Positions 1-6,176 of a stretch of 6,431 nucleotides of DNA are shown one piece after another. The number at the start of each line of letters is the position of its first letter. The stretch's first letter is position 1. Position numbers and translations under genes: made by a program. The notes under the pieces were generated by a model. The model ran no database searches. It saw nothing but the letters and a program-made list of their open reading frames with translations, and was not told the DNA's origin. The DNA comes from Chloroflexota bacterium. GTDB taxonomy: Bacteria; Chloroflexota; Dehalococcoidia; Dehalococcoidales; JAHJRU01. Where the stretch lies: positions 1-6,431 of the forward strand of contig JAHJRU010000161.1 in assembly GCA_018830745.1 (NCBI GenBank), given 5' to 3'.

Positions 1-160
1 GGGTCTCCAGGGTAACGTCTACATCGCCCACACTGCTGCCGCCTTCGGTTTGGTTTACTAACTGGCCTTCTATCGTTCCCTGACCCGGCTCAGCCGCCGC
101 AACCGCCATCGTCAGGCTGAGCATAAGTACCATAACCAGCAGGGCGATACGCTTAGTCAA
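1..160 (-). CDS. Exported protein with carboxypeptidase-regulatory-like start, 3' part outside window
   Basis: This is the N-terminal part (53 codons) of a secreted or membrane-anchored protein; the rest lies beyond the left edge. The TTG start at 160-158 is chosen because a GGGGAG ribosome site sits 6 nt upstream and the first residues (MTKR) give the positive n-region of a signal peptide. A hydrophobic stretch follows (about residues 5-20), then an AAA|E cleavage site near residue 23. The mature part begins with a glycine-rich beta-type segment (TIEGQLVNQTEGGSS...VDVTLET) that resembles the start of carboxypeptidase-regulatory/transthyretin-like domains. The start overlaps the stop of the CcmI-like gene by 8 nt, so it is probably translated with the Ccm operon. 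It might be an outer-face partner of a cytochrome c or an assembly factor. The function is not known from what is visible, and a C-terminal heme or redox domain outside the window cannot be excluded. Confidence 0.72.
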   Translation of the reverse strand, partial: MTKRIALLVMVLMLSLTMAVAAAEPGQGTIEGQLVNQTEGGSSVGDVDVTLET

Positions 161-581
161 CCTGCTCTCCCCGGTTCAGGCTGGCACCGCATCGGGAGCA
201 AAAGCGGTTCGCCTCCCGGCTTCTCGCACCGCATTGAGTGCAGGTCTGCCCTTTGCTCCGGCGCAGTGCCAGAACCTGCTTTTCTATTTCCTGGTCTATA
301 TCACGGTCCTTTCCCAGTTCATCGATGTTCTGGAGAAGGGAAATCGCCTTTCCCCGGTACTTCGACTCCAGATCGCGGTAGTCCTCCTCGGTTAGAACGC
401 CTGATTGAAAATCAAATTCAAGTTCCTTGAGCATGGAATAAGTGGTATCTCGCTGGGAGTGCAGGTCCTGGAGTTTTTCGTCTTCAACCTGTTCCGCTGA
501 GTGCGGCCGCGGTTTAAAAAACGGATACACCACGAAGGCAAAGGTCAGCAAAGTCAGTACCAGAGCAATCACGGTAATCAT
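153..581 (-). CDS. CcmI-like membrane protein with C-terminal zinc ribbon
   Basis: A 142-residue protein. Residues 3-21 form one membrane segment, ending at a KPRP boundary. Residues about 30-110 are highly charged and helical, probably coiled coil, and contain a stretch (LKELEFDFQSGVLTEEDYRD, 51-70) typical of the N-terminal region of CcmI (CycH), the apocytochrome-binding subunit of the heme ligation complex. The C-terminus is a zinc ribbon: C114-x2-C117 and C128-x2-C131, in the form CTQCGA...RFCSRCGA. Classical CcmI continues into TPR repeats, which are absent here. The start ATG overlaps the ccmH stop as ATGA, a sign of translational coupling. The likely role is to assist CcmF/CcmH in holding apocytochrome or the complex, inferred from position and the CcmI-like segment. 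The zinc ribbon would lie on the side of the membrane opposite the N-terminus; its partner is unknown. It could also be annotated simply as a zinc-ribbon domain protein. Confidence 0.8.
   Translation of the reverse strand: MITVIALVLTLLTFAFVVYPFFKPRPHSAEQVEDEKLQDLHSQRDTTYSMLKELEFDFQSGVLTEEDYRDLESKYRGKAISLLQNIDELGKDRDIDQEIEKQVLALRRSKGQTCTQCGARSREANRFCSRCGASLNRGEQVD
167..172 (-). promoter_or_regulatory. Ribosome binding site for the TTG-started gene
   Basis: On the minus strand GGGGAG lies 6 nt before TTG at 160-158. It decides for the TTG over the in-frame ATG nine codons later, which has no such site and would remove the charged part of the signal peptide. Confidence 0.6.
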
Positions 582-1072
582 CTGAATGCACTCTCGTTGA
601 AGTCCGTCAACTCCTTATCGAGGCGTTCCTGGTATTCCTGGTTGGTTTCCGGAGACATCGGGGCAGTGGGAGAACTATGGCCTCGCCATAGCCATTGCTT
701 TAGTGCCGCATAGATTACCCCTGCACCAGCGAGCAATGCTGCCAGGGGTAACAACCAGGCGGTTAGGTTGAAGCCCTGCTTGGGGGGTGATGCCAGCACC
801 TGTTCCCCATAGCGGGCGACAAAGTACTGGATTATCTCATCCGGTGGCTCACCCTGTGCCAGCTTCTGCCCAATCAAGGTAGTCATTGTATCCCGCGGAA
901 CACATTCGGCATGACTGCAATTGCTTAATATCATGGTGCAGCCGCACTGGCAGACAAGCTCCCTGGATACGTCACTTACCGTGGCTGAACCGGCCATTAC
1001 CGGCGAGACTGAGAGTACGGTCAGGTAAAAAATAATGCCCAGAGCGATACCAGAGTTATTCTTAATGCTCAT
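578..1072 (-). CDS. ccmH: Cytochrome c maturation protein CcmH (cysteine-rich variant)
   Basis: A 164-residue thiol protein of the System I heme ligation step; in known systems CcmH reduces the CXXCH cysteines of apocytochrome on the outer face of the membrane. A signal or anchor segment covers about residues 9-27. The redox region is LVCQCGCTM...NCSHAEC, with cysteines at 41, 43, 45, 52 and 57, followed by the family-typical helical part (QKLAQGEPPDEIIQYFVARYG, about 69-89). A second membrane helix lies at about 104-125, with a short charged cytoplasmic tail. The classical LRCxxC pair is replaced by CxCxC plus two further cysteines, so the redox pair is not obvious. The ATG has an AAGGG site 8 nt upstream. 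The gene overlaps the end of ccmF by 11 nt and the next gene by 4 nt. Family assignment is firm; thiol chemistry is inferred. Confidence 0.9.
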   Translation of the reverse strand: MSIKNNSGIALGIIFYLTVLSVSPVMAGSATVSDVSRELVCQCGCTMILSNCSHAECVPRDTMTTLIGQKLAQGEPPDEIIQYFVARYGEQVLASPPKQGFNLTAWLLPLAALLAGAGVIYAALKQWLWRGHSSPTAPMSPETNQEYQERLDKELTDFNESAFR

Positions 1073-3065
1073 CTCTATTTCCCTTTTTCGCCGGCTGTCT
1101 TGGCGTTGCCTGTCTCTGCCGCTCAGGCCAGAAGGCGATTAACCCTCCCAGGACGAGGAATCCCCCACCAATCCATATCCAGTTGACCAGGGGGTTGACC
1201 AGTACCTTGAAGGCGGCTCTGCCATTCTTATCTGCGCTAATCAGTATGACGTATAAGTCTTCCTGCAGAGTGGAGCGTATGGCTACTTCCGTTACCGTGG
1301 CTCCTTCTGTTAGCGGCTGGGCGTGGTTGCGGTGAAAGTGCTTCTCCGGGATTAATTTGCCGAGCAGTTTCCCCTTATTATAGACTGCCAGGGTAGCGGA
1401 GACCACTGTCTTGCTCTGGGTATCATACTGGTCCGTGCTCTCATACGTGAGAGTATAGTTATTAAGGCTCATCGACTCTCCCTGCATGAGCACGGCTTCC
1501 TTTTCTACGTCGTAAAAGGATGAGCCAATTATGCCTATGGCGAGCAAAAGGATGCCAAGGTGAACAATATAGCCACCGTAGCGAGGTTTGTTTACCCCAA
1601 GCAGGTCCCAGAACGCCTTAAAGTAGTTTTCTGCTTTTATGCGATGACGTGCTTTTACCTCCCGGAACCACTGGTAAAGTATGCTGAAGAGGACAAAGCC
1701 AGAAAGACAGAAGGCTGCCAGCGCATACCATTCCCTCAGACCTGAAATCACCAGGCTTATGCCGAGAATAACCGCGGCCGCCAAAGGCCAGAGGAAACCA
1801 CGAACCAGGTTTTTAATTGACGCCCGGCGCCAGCCGATGAGGGCGCAGAGCCCGGTGAGAAGAATGACCGCCAGAAAAATAGGCCCGTTCACCTGGTTAA
1901 AGAAAGGTGCTCCCACAGTTATCTTGACGCCGCGGACCGCCTCAGATATTACCGGGAAAATCGTTCCAAAGAAAATAGCAAAGGCAGCACCCACTAAAAG
2001 CAGGTTGTTCAGCAGGAAGGTGCTCTCCCGGGATACAAGGGATTCCATCTCTGCCTCACTCTTTAACTCTTTACGGCGAAAGTAGAGTAAGCCCAATGAG
2101 CCCAGCAAGGTAATGCCAATGAATGCCAGGAAGAGGGGGCCAAGGCCAGACTCAGAAAATGTATGGACTGATGAAAGGATGCCGCTTCGGGTCAGGAAAG
2201 TGCCGAATATCGCCAGGCTGAAGGTTAATATTATCAGCACCATGTTCCATACCTTGAGCATGCCCCGCCTTCGCTGCATCATAATGGAGTGAAGGAAGGC
2301 GGTGGCTACCAGCCAGGGCATCAGGCCGGCATTCTCCACCGGGTCCCATGCCCAGTAGCCTCCCCAGCCGAGCTCCATGTATGCCCACCAGGCGCCGATG
2401 ATGTTACCCGCCCCAAGAAGGAGCCAGGTCAGCAGTGTCCACCTTCTTACAGCCACTATCCACTCATCACCCAGCCTCCTGGTTAGCAGGGCGGAAATGG
2501 CAAAGGCAAAGGGAATGGCAAAGCCGACATAGCCCGCCAGTAACGCTGGCGGGTGGATTATCATCCCGGGGTTCTCCAGCAGGGGATTGAGGCCCATCCC
2601 GTCGGGGTGAACAAAAGCCATTGTACGGAAAGGATTAGCCACCCAGAGCAGTAAAATCAGGAAGAAGGCCTCGGTGGTCATAAGAATCGTGGCGGCGTAG
2701 GACAATAGCTCATGCCCACTCTTCCGCTTCTGGAAGGTAACTACGGCAGCAAATAGAGATAGTAGCCATGCCCAGAAAAGCAGTGAACCGGCATTGCCCG
2801 CCCAAAGACCGCTTATCAGATAGGGCAGGGAAGTATCACGGCTACTGTATGAGGCGACGTACTCAATGCTGAAATCATGGGTAACCAGAGCAAAGACAAG
2901 AACTTCTACGGATAAAGTAACCAGTATAAATACAGCCAGAAGGCCGTTTCTAGCACTTTCTGTCAGTGCCGGGTGTCCTCCCCTGCCTCCAAGGGCGAAG
3001 GCGATGGCTGAGTAGATTGCCGCCGCAAACGCCAGGAGTAGAACAATATAACCTGCATCCCCCAT
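1062..3065 (-). CDS. ccmF: Cytochrome c heme lyase subunit CcmF
   Basis: A 667-residue polytopic membrane protein, close to the usual length of about 650. It receives heme from holo-CcmE and joins it to the CXXCH of apocytochrome c. The tryptophan-rich WWD domain is clear at about residues 225-242 (AWWAYMELGWGGYWAWDP). Four histidines stand where the family has its heme ligands: H171 (IIHPP), H259 (FLHS), H301 (SSVHTF) and H502 (YIVHLG), matching E. coli H173, H261, H303 and H491. A large outer-face domain covers about 518-625, followed by a final membrane helix at about 627-647 and a basic tail. The ATG start is fixed by an in-frame TGA two codons upstream; a GGAG lies 10 nt before it. The start is 23 nt after the ccmE stop, and the end overlaps ccmH. 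Nothing suggests damage. Confidence 0.97.
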   Translation of the reverse strand: MGDAGYIVLLLAFAAAIYSAIAFALGGRGGHPALTESARNGLLAVFILVTLSVEVLVFALVTHDFSIEYVASYSSRDTSLPYLISGLWAGNAGSLLFWAWLLSLFAAVVTFQKRKSGHELLSYAATILMTTEAFFLILLLWVANPFRTMAFVHPDGMGLNPLLENPGMIIHPPALLAGYVGFAIPFAFAISALLTRRLGDEWIVAVRRWTLLTWLLLGAGNIIGAWWAYMELGWGGYWAWDPVENAGLMPWLVATAFLHSIMMQRRRGMLKVWNMVLIILTFSLAIFGTFLTRSGILSSVHTFSESGLGPLFLAFIGITLLGSLGLLYFRRKELKSEAEMESLVSRESTFLLNNLLLVGAAFAIFFGTIFPVISEAVRGVKITVGAPFFNQVNGPIFLAVILLTGLCALIGWRRASIKNLVRGFLWPLAAAVILGISLVISGLREWYALAAFCLSGFVLFSILYQWFREVKARHRIKAENYFKAFWDLLGVNKPRYGGYIVHLGILLLAIGIIGSSFYDVEKEAVLMQGESMSLNNYTLTYESTDQYDTQSKTVVSATLAVYNKGKLLGKLIPEKHFHRNHAQPLTEGATVTEVAIRSTLQEDLYVILISADKNGRAAFKVLVNPLVNWIWIGGGFLVLGGLIAFWPERQRQATPRQPAKKGNRDEH

Positions 3066-3088
3066 ACATCACTTGCTCCGGTAAAGTC

Positions 3089-3478
3089 TCACCTCTCAGG
3101 TACATACTTGGACGCACATTTGGCAATGATATTGTTCGACTGGAGAATTCCATTTTGATCGATATAGCCTTCGACCACAACCTCATTGCCGACCTTAAAG
3201 GCATCGGGAACCACCCCCTGATGGATTACCGGCAGGCTCTGGTTTCCCTCGGAAATGGTGAACCTCAGGGTAAGGCTCCCCGGTTCCTGTTCCACCGAGC
3301 CAGGGGCTACCCAGCCATTTACGCGGATGGTCTGACCGTAGGCCGGGCTTTCCTGCCCCGTGAGTTCACTGACGGTATAGTAATAGGTGGCGGCAGATTG
3401 AAAACCCACAAAGCCGAGGTAACCTGCGGCAACGATAATAATCAGCCCGACAAATATGAACCTTTTTCGCTTCAGCAC
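3089..3478 (-). CDS. ccmE: Heme chaperone CcmE, CxxxY type
   Basis: A 129-residue periplasmic heme chaperone that covalently holds heme and passes it to CcmF. It has a basic N-terminus (MLKRKR), one membrane anchor (about residues 7-26), the family-typical ATYYYTVSEL after the anchor, and an OB-fold beta barrel to about residue 118. The heme-binding tail reads AKCASKYVPE: C121 takes the place of the classical heme-binding His, with Tyr125 four residues later. This is the CxxxY form known from archaea and some anaerobic bacteria such as Desulfovibrio. The GTG start is preceded by an in-frame TAA and has no visible Shine-Dalgarno site; a strong promoter lies so close that the mRNA may start at or near the GTG. 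It is the first gene of the ccmE-F-H-I cluster. CcmA, B, C and D are not in the window. Confidence 0.93.
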   Translation of the reverse strand: MLKRKRFIFVGLIIIVAAGYLGFVGFQSAATYYYTVSELTGQESPAYGQTIRVNGWVAPGSVEQEPGSLTLRFTISEGNQSLPVIHQGVVPDAFKVGNEVVVEGYIDQNGILQSNNIIAKCASKYVPER

Positions 3479-3487
3479 ACTATAATT

Positions 3488-3516
3488 ATTTTACACTTGC
3501 TTTAGCTTCCTGGCAA
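3488..3516 (-). promoter_or_regulatory. Sigma70-type promoter of the ccm operon
   Basis: On the minus strand a -35 box TTGCCA (3516-3511) and a -10 box TAAAAT (3493-3488) are separated by 17 nt; each matches 5 of 6 consensus bases. Transcription would start near 3480-3482, only 2-4 nt before the GTG of ccmE (3478). The promoter would allow the ccm genes to be expressed independently of the AOR-moaD pair upstream. Confidence 0.55.
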
Positions 3517-3569
3517 ATAGACAAAAACCAAAGCACCAACTGGCATGCGGAATCGGAGGTGTTCTGCGG

Positions 3570-3583
3570 AGCTAAGACTAGCT
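3570..3583. repeat. Small inverted repeat in the moaD-like/ccmE gap
   Basis: AGCTA-AGAC-TAGCT is a perfect 5-bp stem with a 4-nt loop, lying 38 nt after the stop of the MoaD-like gene. No T-run follows it, so it is not a convincing intrinsic terminator. It may be a small RNA hairpin at the end of the upstream transcript, or chance. Confidence 0.3.
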
Positions 3584-3620
3584 GTATCGCACTATCGGTA
3601 CGCGGCGGAGCGGGTCACTG

Positions 3621-3866
3621 TCATCCTCCGTGGATAAAGGGCAGGAATGAGACCGTGTCATTGGCTCTTAGAATCCGGTCAAGGGGTGCCATTTCCTGGT
3701 TGACGGTAACGAGGACCATTCCTTCGTCCAGGGGGAGGGTGGGGTACTGGTGCCTGACGTATTCCAGGGCATCATTCACCCTGGTTTTTTCAGTAATGGG
3801 CATAGCTATGCCGTCTGTTTTTGTTATCACACGCTGCGTGCCGTAAAACTCAATTGAAACTACCAT
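3621..3866 (-). CDS. MoaD/ThiS-family ubiquitin-like sulfur carrier
   Basis: An 81-residue small protein with a beta-grasp ubiquitin-like fold. In this family the C-terminal Gly-Gly is adenylated by a MoeB-type enzyme, converted to a thiocarboxylate, and donates sulfur to molybdopterin (MoaD) or thiazole (ThiS). Visible family marks: an opening beta strand (VSIEFYGT), a middle YP (41-42), VNQE (55-58), LRANDTVSFLP (66-76) and the terminal GG (80-81) directly before the stop. The position 52 nt after an AOR gene points to the pterin dithiolene of the W/Mo cofactor rather than thiamine; such MoaD-like genes commonly sit beside AOR genes. The ATG at 3866 has AGAAGA immediately before it and a better AAGGAG 14 nt upstream, so the spacing is unusual. 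No other in-frame start codon is available nearby. MoaE and MoeB partners are not in the window. Confidence 0.88.
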   Translation of the reverse strand: MVVSIEFYGTQRVITKTDGIAMPITEKTRVNDALEYVRHQYPTLPLDEGMVLVTVNQEMAPLDRILRANDTVSFLPFIHGG

Positions 3867-3918
3867 TCTTCTTAGCCAGACTCCTTGCGTGCGTAAGTGA
3901 TTCTATGTCCCGCCTGAC

Positions 3919-6078
3919 TCACTCGCCGAATTCGTCAAGTAGTTGCCTTGCCTGTTCGTCCATGAGGGCGAATTTTTCCACGGTTTCACGCTGGGGTATC
4001 CCTTGGGAGGTGAAACCCTTCTTTTGGTAGACAATGTCGCAGAGCTGCTGATAAGCTTCAATCCTTTTCTCAATGATAAGTTTATGCCTCTGCTCCGGGC
4101 TTGCGGGGATTTCACTGTCAGCGAGCTGTTCCTGCAGCCATTCATCATAATACTCTGCCCGGGCCTGGTATTCATTGAAATAAGCCGGACCCATGGCCCT
4201 CAGCGGGAGCTGGTCATTAGCTCGTGTACCCTTTCCCTGACGCAGATTGATTAACTTCTGGAGGATGTACAGCCTTTCTGAATCATCCAAAACATCCTCC
4301 AGCTTTTTAGAGCTTCCGGTGGTGGCATTGAGATAGTTGACATAATATGCCAGAGTGGGCAGGTTCTTGGCTGGCTCACTGGTGCTGGCGGCTGCCGGAT
4401 TCCGTACATCAATCCAAGGGAGCTTGCAGAGTCCGGTGGCGTTAAACCAGGTGCGTATCAGGGGAAACCACCTGAGCGCGTTCGCCTTGTGCTCAAAGGT
4501 TGGCAGTTCCTTGTGGACCTGCTCGATGAAGATTAGCCATGCTTCGTCATGTTGCGGTCCTTTGAGGGCGAAGCCATACCCGCCCTGCTGGGCCAGTGAC
4601 TCTTTGCTGATGTACATGGAGAACTCCAGACCTTTAACTTCCATGGCGAACTTATCCAGCTCAGCCATGACAGTCTCTTCAGAGGTGCCGTTTCGGGCAA
4701 TGTACTTCTCCGCTACCCACTTTTTACCCCTAGCCACACCTTGCCCCACAACCTTACCGAAACCACTGGCGCTGGCTATTTCGTGCAACAGCCTGTCCGC
4801 GGCTTCTATATCACCGAATGTCAGCTCATAACCGGTGTCCTCGGCACTCAGAAGTCCGCGCTCAAAGCACTCCATAAAAAACCCGATTGTCACCCCGGTG
4901 GAAATGGTGTCTATGCCGTATTCATCGCAGTACCAGTTGTACTCCATCGCAAAATGGGGGTCGAAAATGCCCATGCAGGAGACCGCGCCGAGGGTCTCAT
5001 ATTCCGGCCCGTCAATGCCGACCTTCTGCCCTGCCCTGGGACCCCGCGTAAGCTCGATATTTTCAGCCCCCTTGGCGCAGGCAAGATTGCATCCATAGTA
5101 GCACCCGTCAGGAATCTTCTGGCTGAAGTACCTGTCAAGGAAGACGCTGGCAAAGAGCTTCGGGGATTCAGGGCTCTGCCCGTATTGATAGTTGTTGATG
5201 GGGAAAAGGTGGAATTTATCCATATACTCCACCAGCACCGTGGTTCCCCAGGCGGACAGGTGGAGCTGTTCCGGGTCGGATTTCGAAATTACCTGTCTTA
5301 GCTGGGAGCCTGCCCGGCGCACACCTTCCTTATCCACCGCATTGTTACCATTTGCCTTTGACAGGCTGGAGCGCACCACAATGCCACGAAGACCCTTGGA
5401 GCGCATAACGGTTCCGGTGCCACCCCGGCCCGCCTGTTTGGAGCGGATGCGCTTTCGCTTTCCGTCATAGTACAGGCTGTTGATAATCCCGAACCTGGTG
5501 TTGCGGGCGCCCTCCCCCGCAGTTGCGGCGGCCAGGCTATCGCTATACTCGCCGCCGTTAACGTCTTTCAGCAGTTGCTGCCCAAAGGACAGGGACCCCT
5601 CATCAGTTTCCCTGTCATAGGCGGGCGCAGCCGCGATGCTGATGGTCTGCGCATCCCCGTCAACCAGAATGACCGCTTCTTTCCGGGATATACCGGAGAC
5701 AGCCAGGGCATCAAACCCCGCCAGCTTCAAGAGCGGCCCGAAATGCCCGCCGACATTGGAATCGATGAACGTATCTGTCAGGGGCGAAATGGTGCCGACT
5801 ATGAATTTGCCGGTTCCCGGGAAACCGGGCTCGTTTCCCAGTGGCCCGCTGGCCATTACCAGAATATTATCCGGGCTGTCATGACGGGTTTCCCGCGTGG
5901 TGCCGTCCCAGATTATTTTGAGGGCGTAGCCCCGGCCGCCGATGTATTTGTCCTTAAAATCAGGCTTCAGTTCCTCGATAGTGATTTCCTGCGTTCCCAG
6001 GTCGACCCTGAGTATGCGGTCGGTGTATCCACCCACAACCCTGGCGGGCTCGTATTCGATTCGGCGCAATATCTTCAT
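3919..6078 (-). CDS. Aldehyde:ferredoxin oxidoreductase family tungsto/molybdoenzyme
   Basis: A 719-residue cytoplasmic oxidoreductase (from ATG at 6078) with a bis-pterin tungsten or molybdenum site and one 4Fe-4S cluster; family members oxidise aldehydes or related carbonyls, usually with ferredoxin. The N-terminal domain shows GGYTDRILRVDLG, IGGRGYALK and KQAGRGGTGTVMRSKGLR. The middle domain shows GPEYETLG and YGIDTISTG. Cluster cysteines are 326, 330, 334 (CYYGCNLAC) and 551 (GLCKL). The end has the family-typical KGFTSQGIPQRE. It is longer than the usual 600-650 residues, and the cysteine spacing is Cx3Cx3C rather than the Cx2Cx3C of the Pyrococcus enzyme. An in-frame ATG at 6111 would add 11 residues, but it lacks a ribosome site, while the one at 6078 has GGAG 5 nt upstream. 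The substrate cannot be told from sequence. Confidence 0.93.
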   Translation of the reverse strand: MKILRRIEYEPARVVGGYTDRILRVDLGTQEITIEELKPDFKDKYIGGRGYALKIIWDGTTRETRHDSPDNILVMASGPLGNEPGFPGTGKFIVGTISPLTDTFIDSNVGGHFGPLLKLAGFDALAVSGISRKEAVILVDGDAQTISIAAAPAYDRETDEGSLSFGQQLLKDVNGGEYSDSLAAATAGEGARNTRFGIINSLYYDGKRKRIRSKQAGRGGTGTVMRSKGLRGIVVRSSLSKANGNNAVDKEGVRRAGSQLRQVISKSDPEQLHLSAWGTTVLVEYMDKFHLFPINNYQYGQSPESPKLFASVFLDRYFSQKIPDGCYYGCNLACAKGAENIELTRGPRAGQKVGIDGPEYETLGAVSCMGIFDPHFAMEYNWYCDEYGIDTISTGVTIGFFMECFERGLLSAEDTGYELTFGDIEAADRLLHEIASASGFGKVVGQGVARGKKWVAEKYIARNGTSEETVMAELDKFAMEVKGLEFSMYISKESLAQQGGYGFALKGPQHDEAWLIFIEQVHKELPTFEHKANALRWFPLIRTWFNATGLCKLPWIDVRNPAAASTSEPAKNLPTLAYYVNYLNATTGSSKKLEDVLDDSERLYILQKLINLRQGKGTRANDQLPLRAMGPAYFNEYQARAEYYDEWLQEQLADSEIPASPEQRHKLIIEKRIEAYQQLCDIVYQKKGFTSQGIPQRETVEKFALMDEQARQLLDEFGE

Positions 6079-6083
6079 GTACA

Positions 6084-6087
6084 CTCC
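6084..6087 (-). promoter_or_regulatory. Ribosome binding site of the AOR gene
   Basis: GGAG on the minus strand, 5 nt before the ATG at 6078-6076. This selects the downstream ATG over the one at 6111, whose upstream bases (TTTTATAATTGCCTG) contain no Shine-Dalgarno match. Confidence 0.6.
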
Positions 6088-6093
6088 AGTTTG

Positions 6094-6114
6094 CTGATTA
6101 GCCGGGAGCATCAG
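6094..6114 (-). repeat. Hairpin just upstream of the AOR ribosome site
   Basis: In the transcript sense the arms CTGAT and ATCAG pair perfectly, and a further GC/GC pair can form inside with a two-base bulge. The loop includes TCCCG. The CTCC in this loop region is complementary to the GGAG of the ribosome site at 6084-6087, so an alternative pairing could mask the site. The role is speculative. Confidence 0.35.
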
Positions 6115-6117
6115 GCA

Positions 6118-6123
6118 ATTATA
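6118..6123 (-). promoter_or_regulatory. Possible second -10 box near the AOR start
   Basis: A perfect TATAAT on the minus strand about 40 nt before the chosen AOR start. Upstream at 16-19 nt I see no good -35 box (for example ACTTCG at 17 nt), so this is weaker than the promoter at 6227-6255. If used, it would give a leader of about 33 nt before the ATG at 6078. Confidence 0.25.
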
Positions 6124-6176
6124 AAAGTTACTCTAATCCTCGAAGTGTGCGTCCTCGGTTTTTATGGCATAGTTAA

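Noticed and set aside
2950..3204. Minus-strand frame that begins at the ATG just before the ccmF start and overlaps ccmE and ccmF
   Set aside because: It is out of frame with both, and its cysteine/arginine-rich product resembles nothing. CcmF in the other frame starts with a proper membrane helix.
2966..3505. Plus-strand frame of 179 codons opposite ccmE and the start of ccmF
   Set aside because: It lies antisense to two clearly recognisable genes, has no domain I recognise, and its composition is that of a mirror frame.
3517..3620. Intrinsic terminator for the AOR-moaD transcript
   Set aside because: There is a small 5-bp hairpin and a later TTTGGTTTTTG run, but no stable GC-rich stem directly before the T-run.
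6079..6111. AOR start at the upstream ATG (6111), adding 11 residues
   Set aside because: No ribosome site before it, and the extra residues do not resemble the family start. The ATG at 6078 has GGAG at proper spacing.
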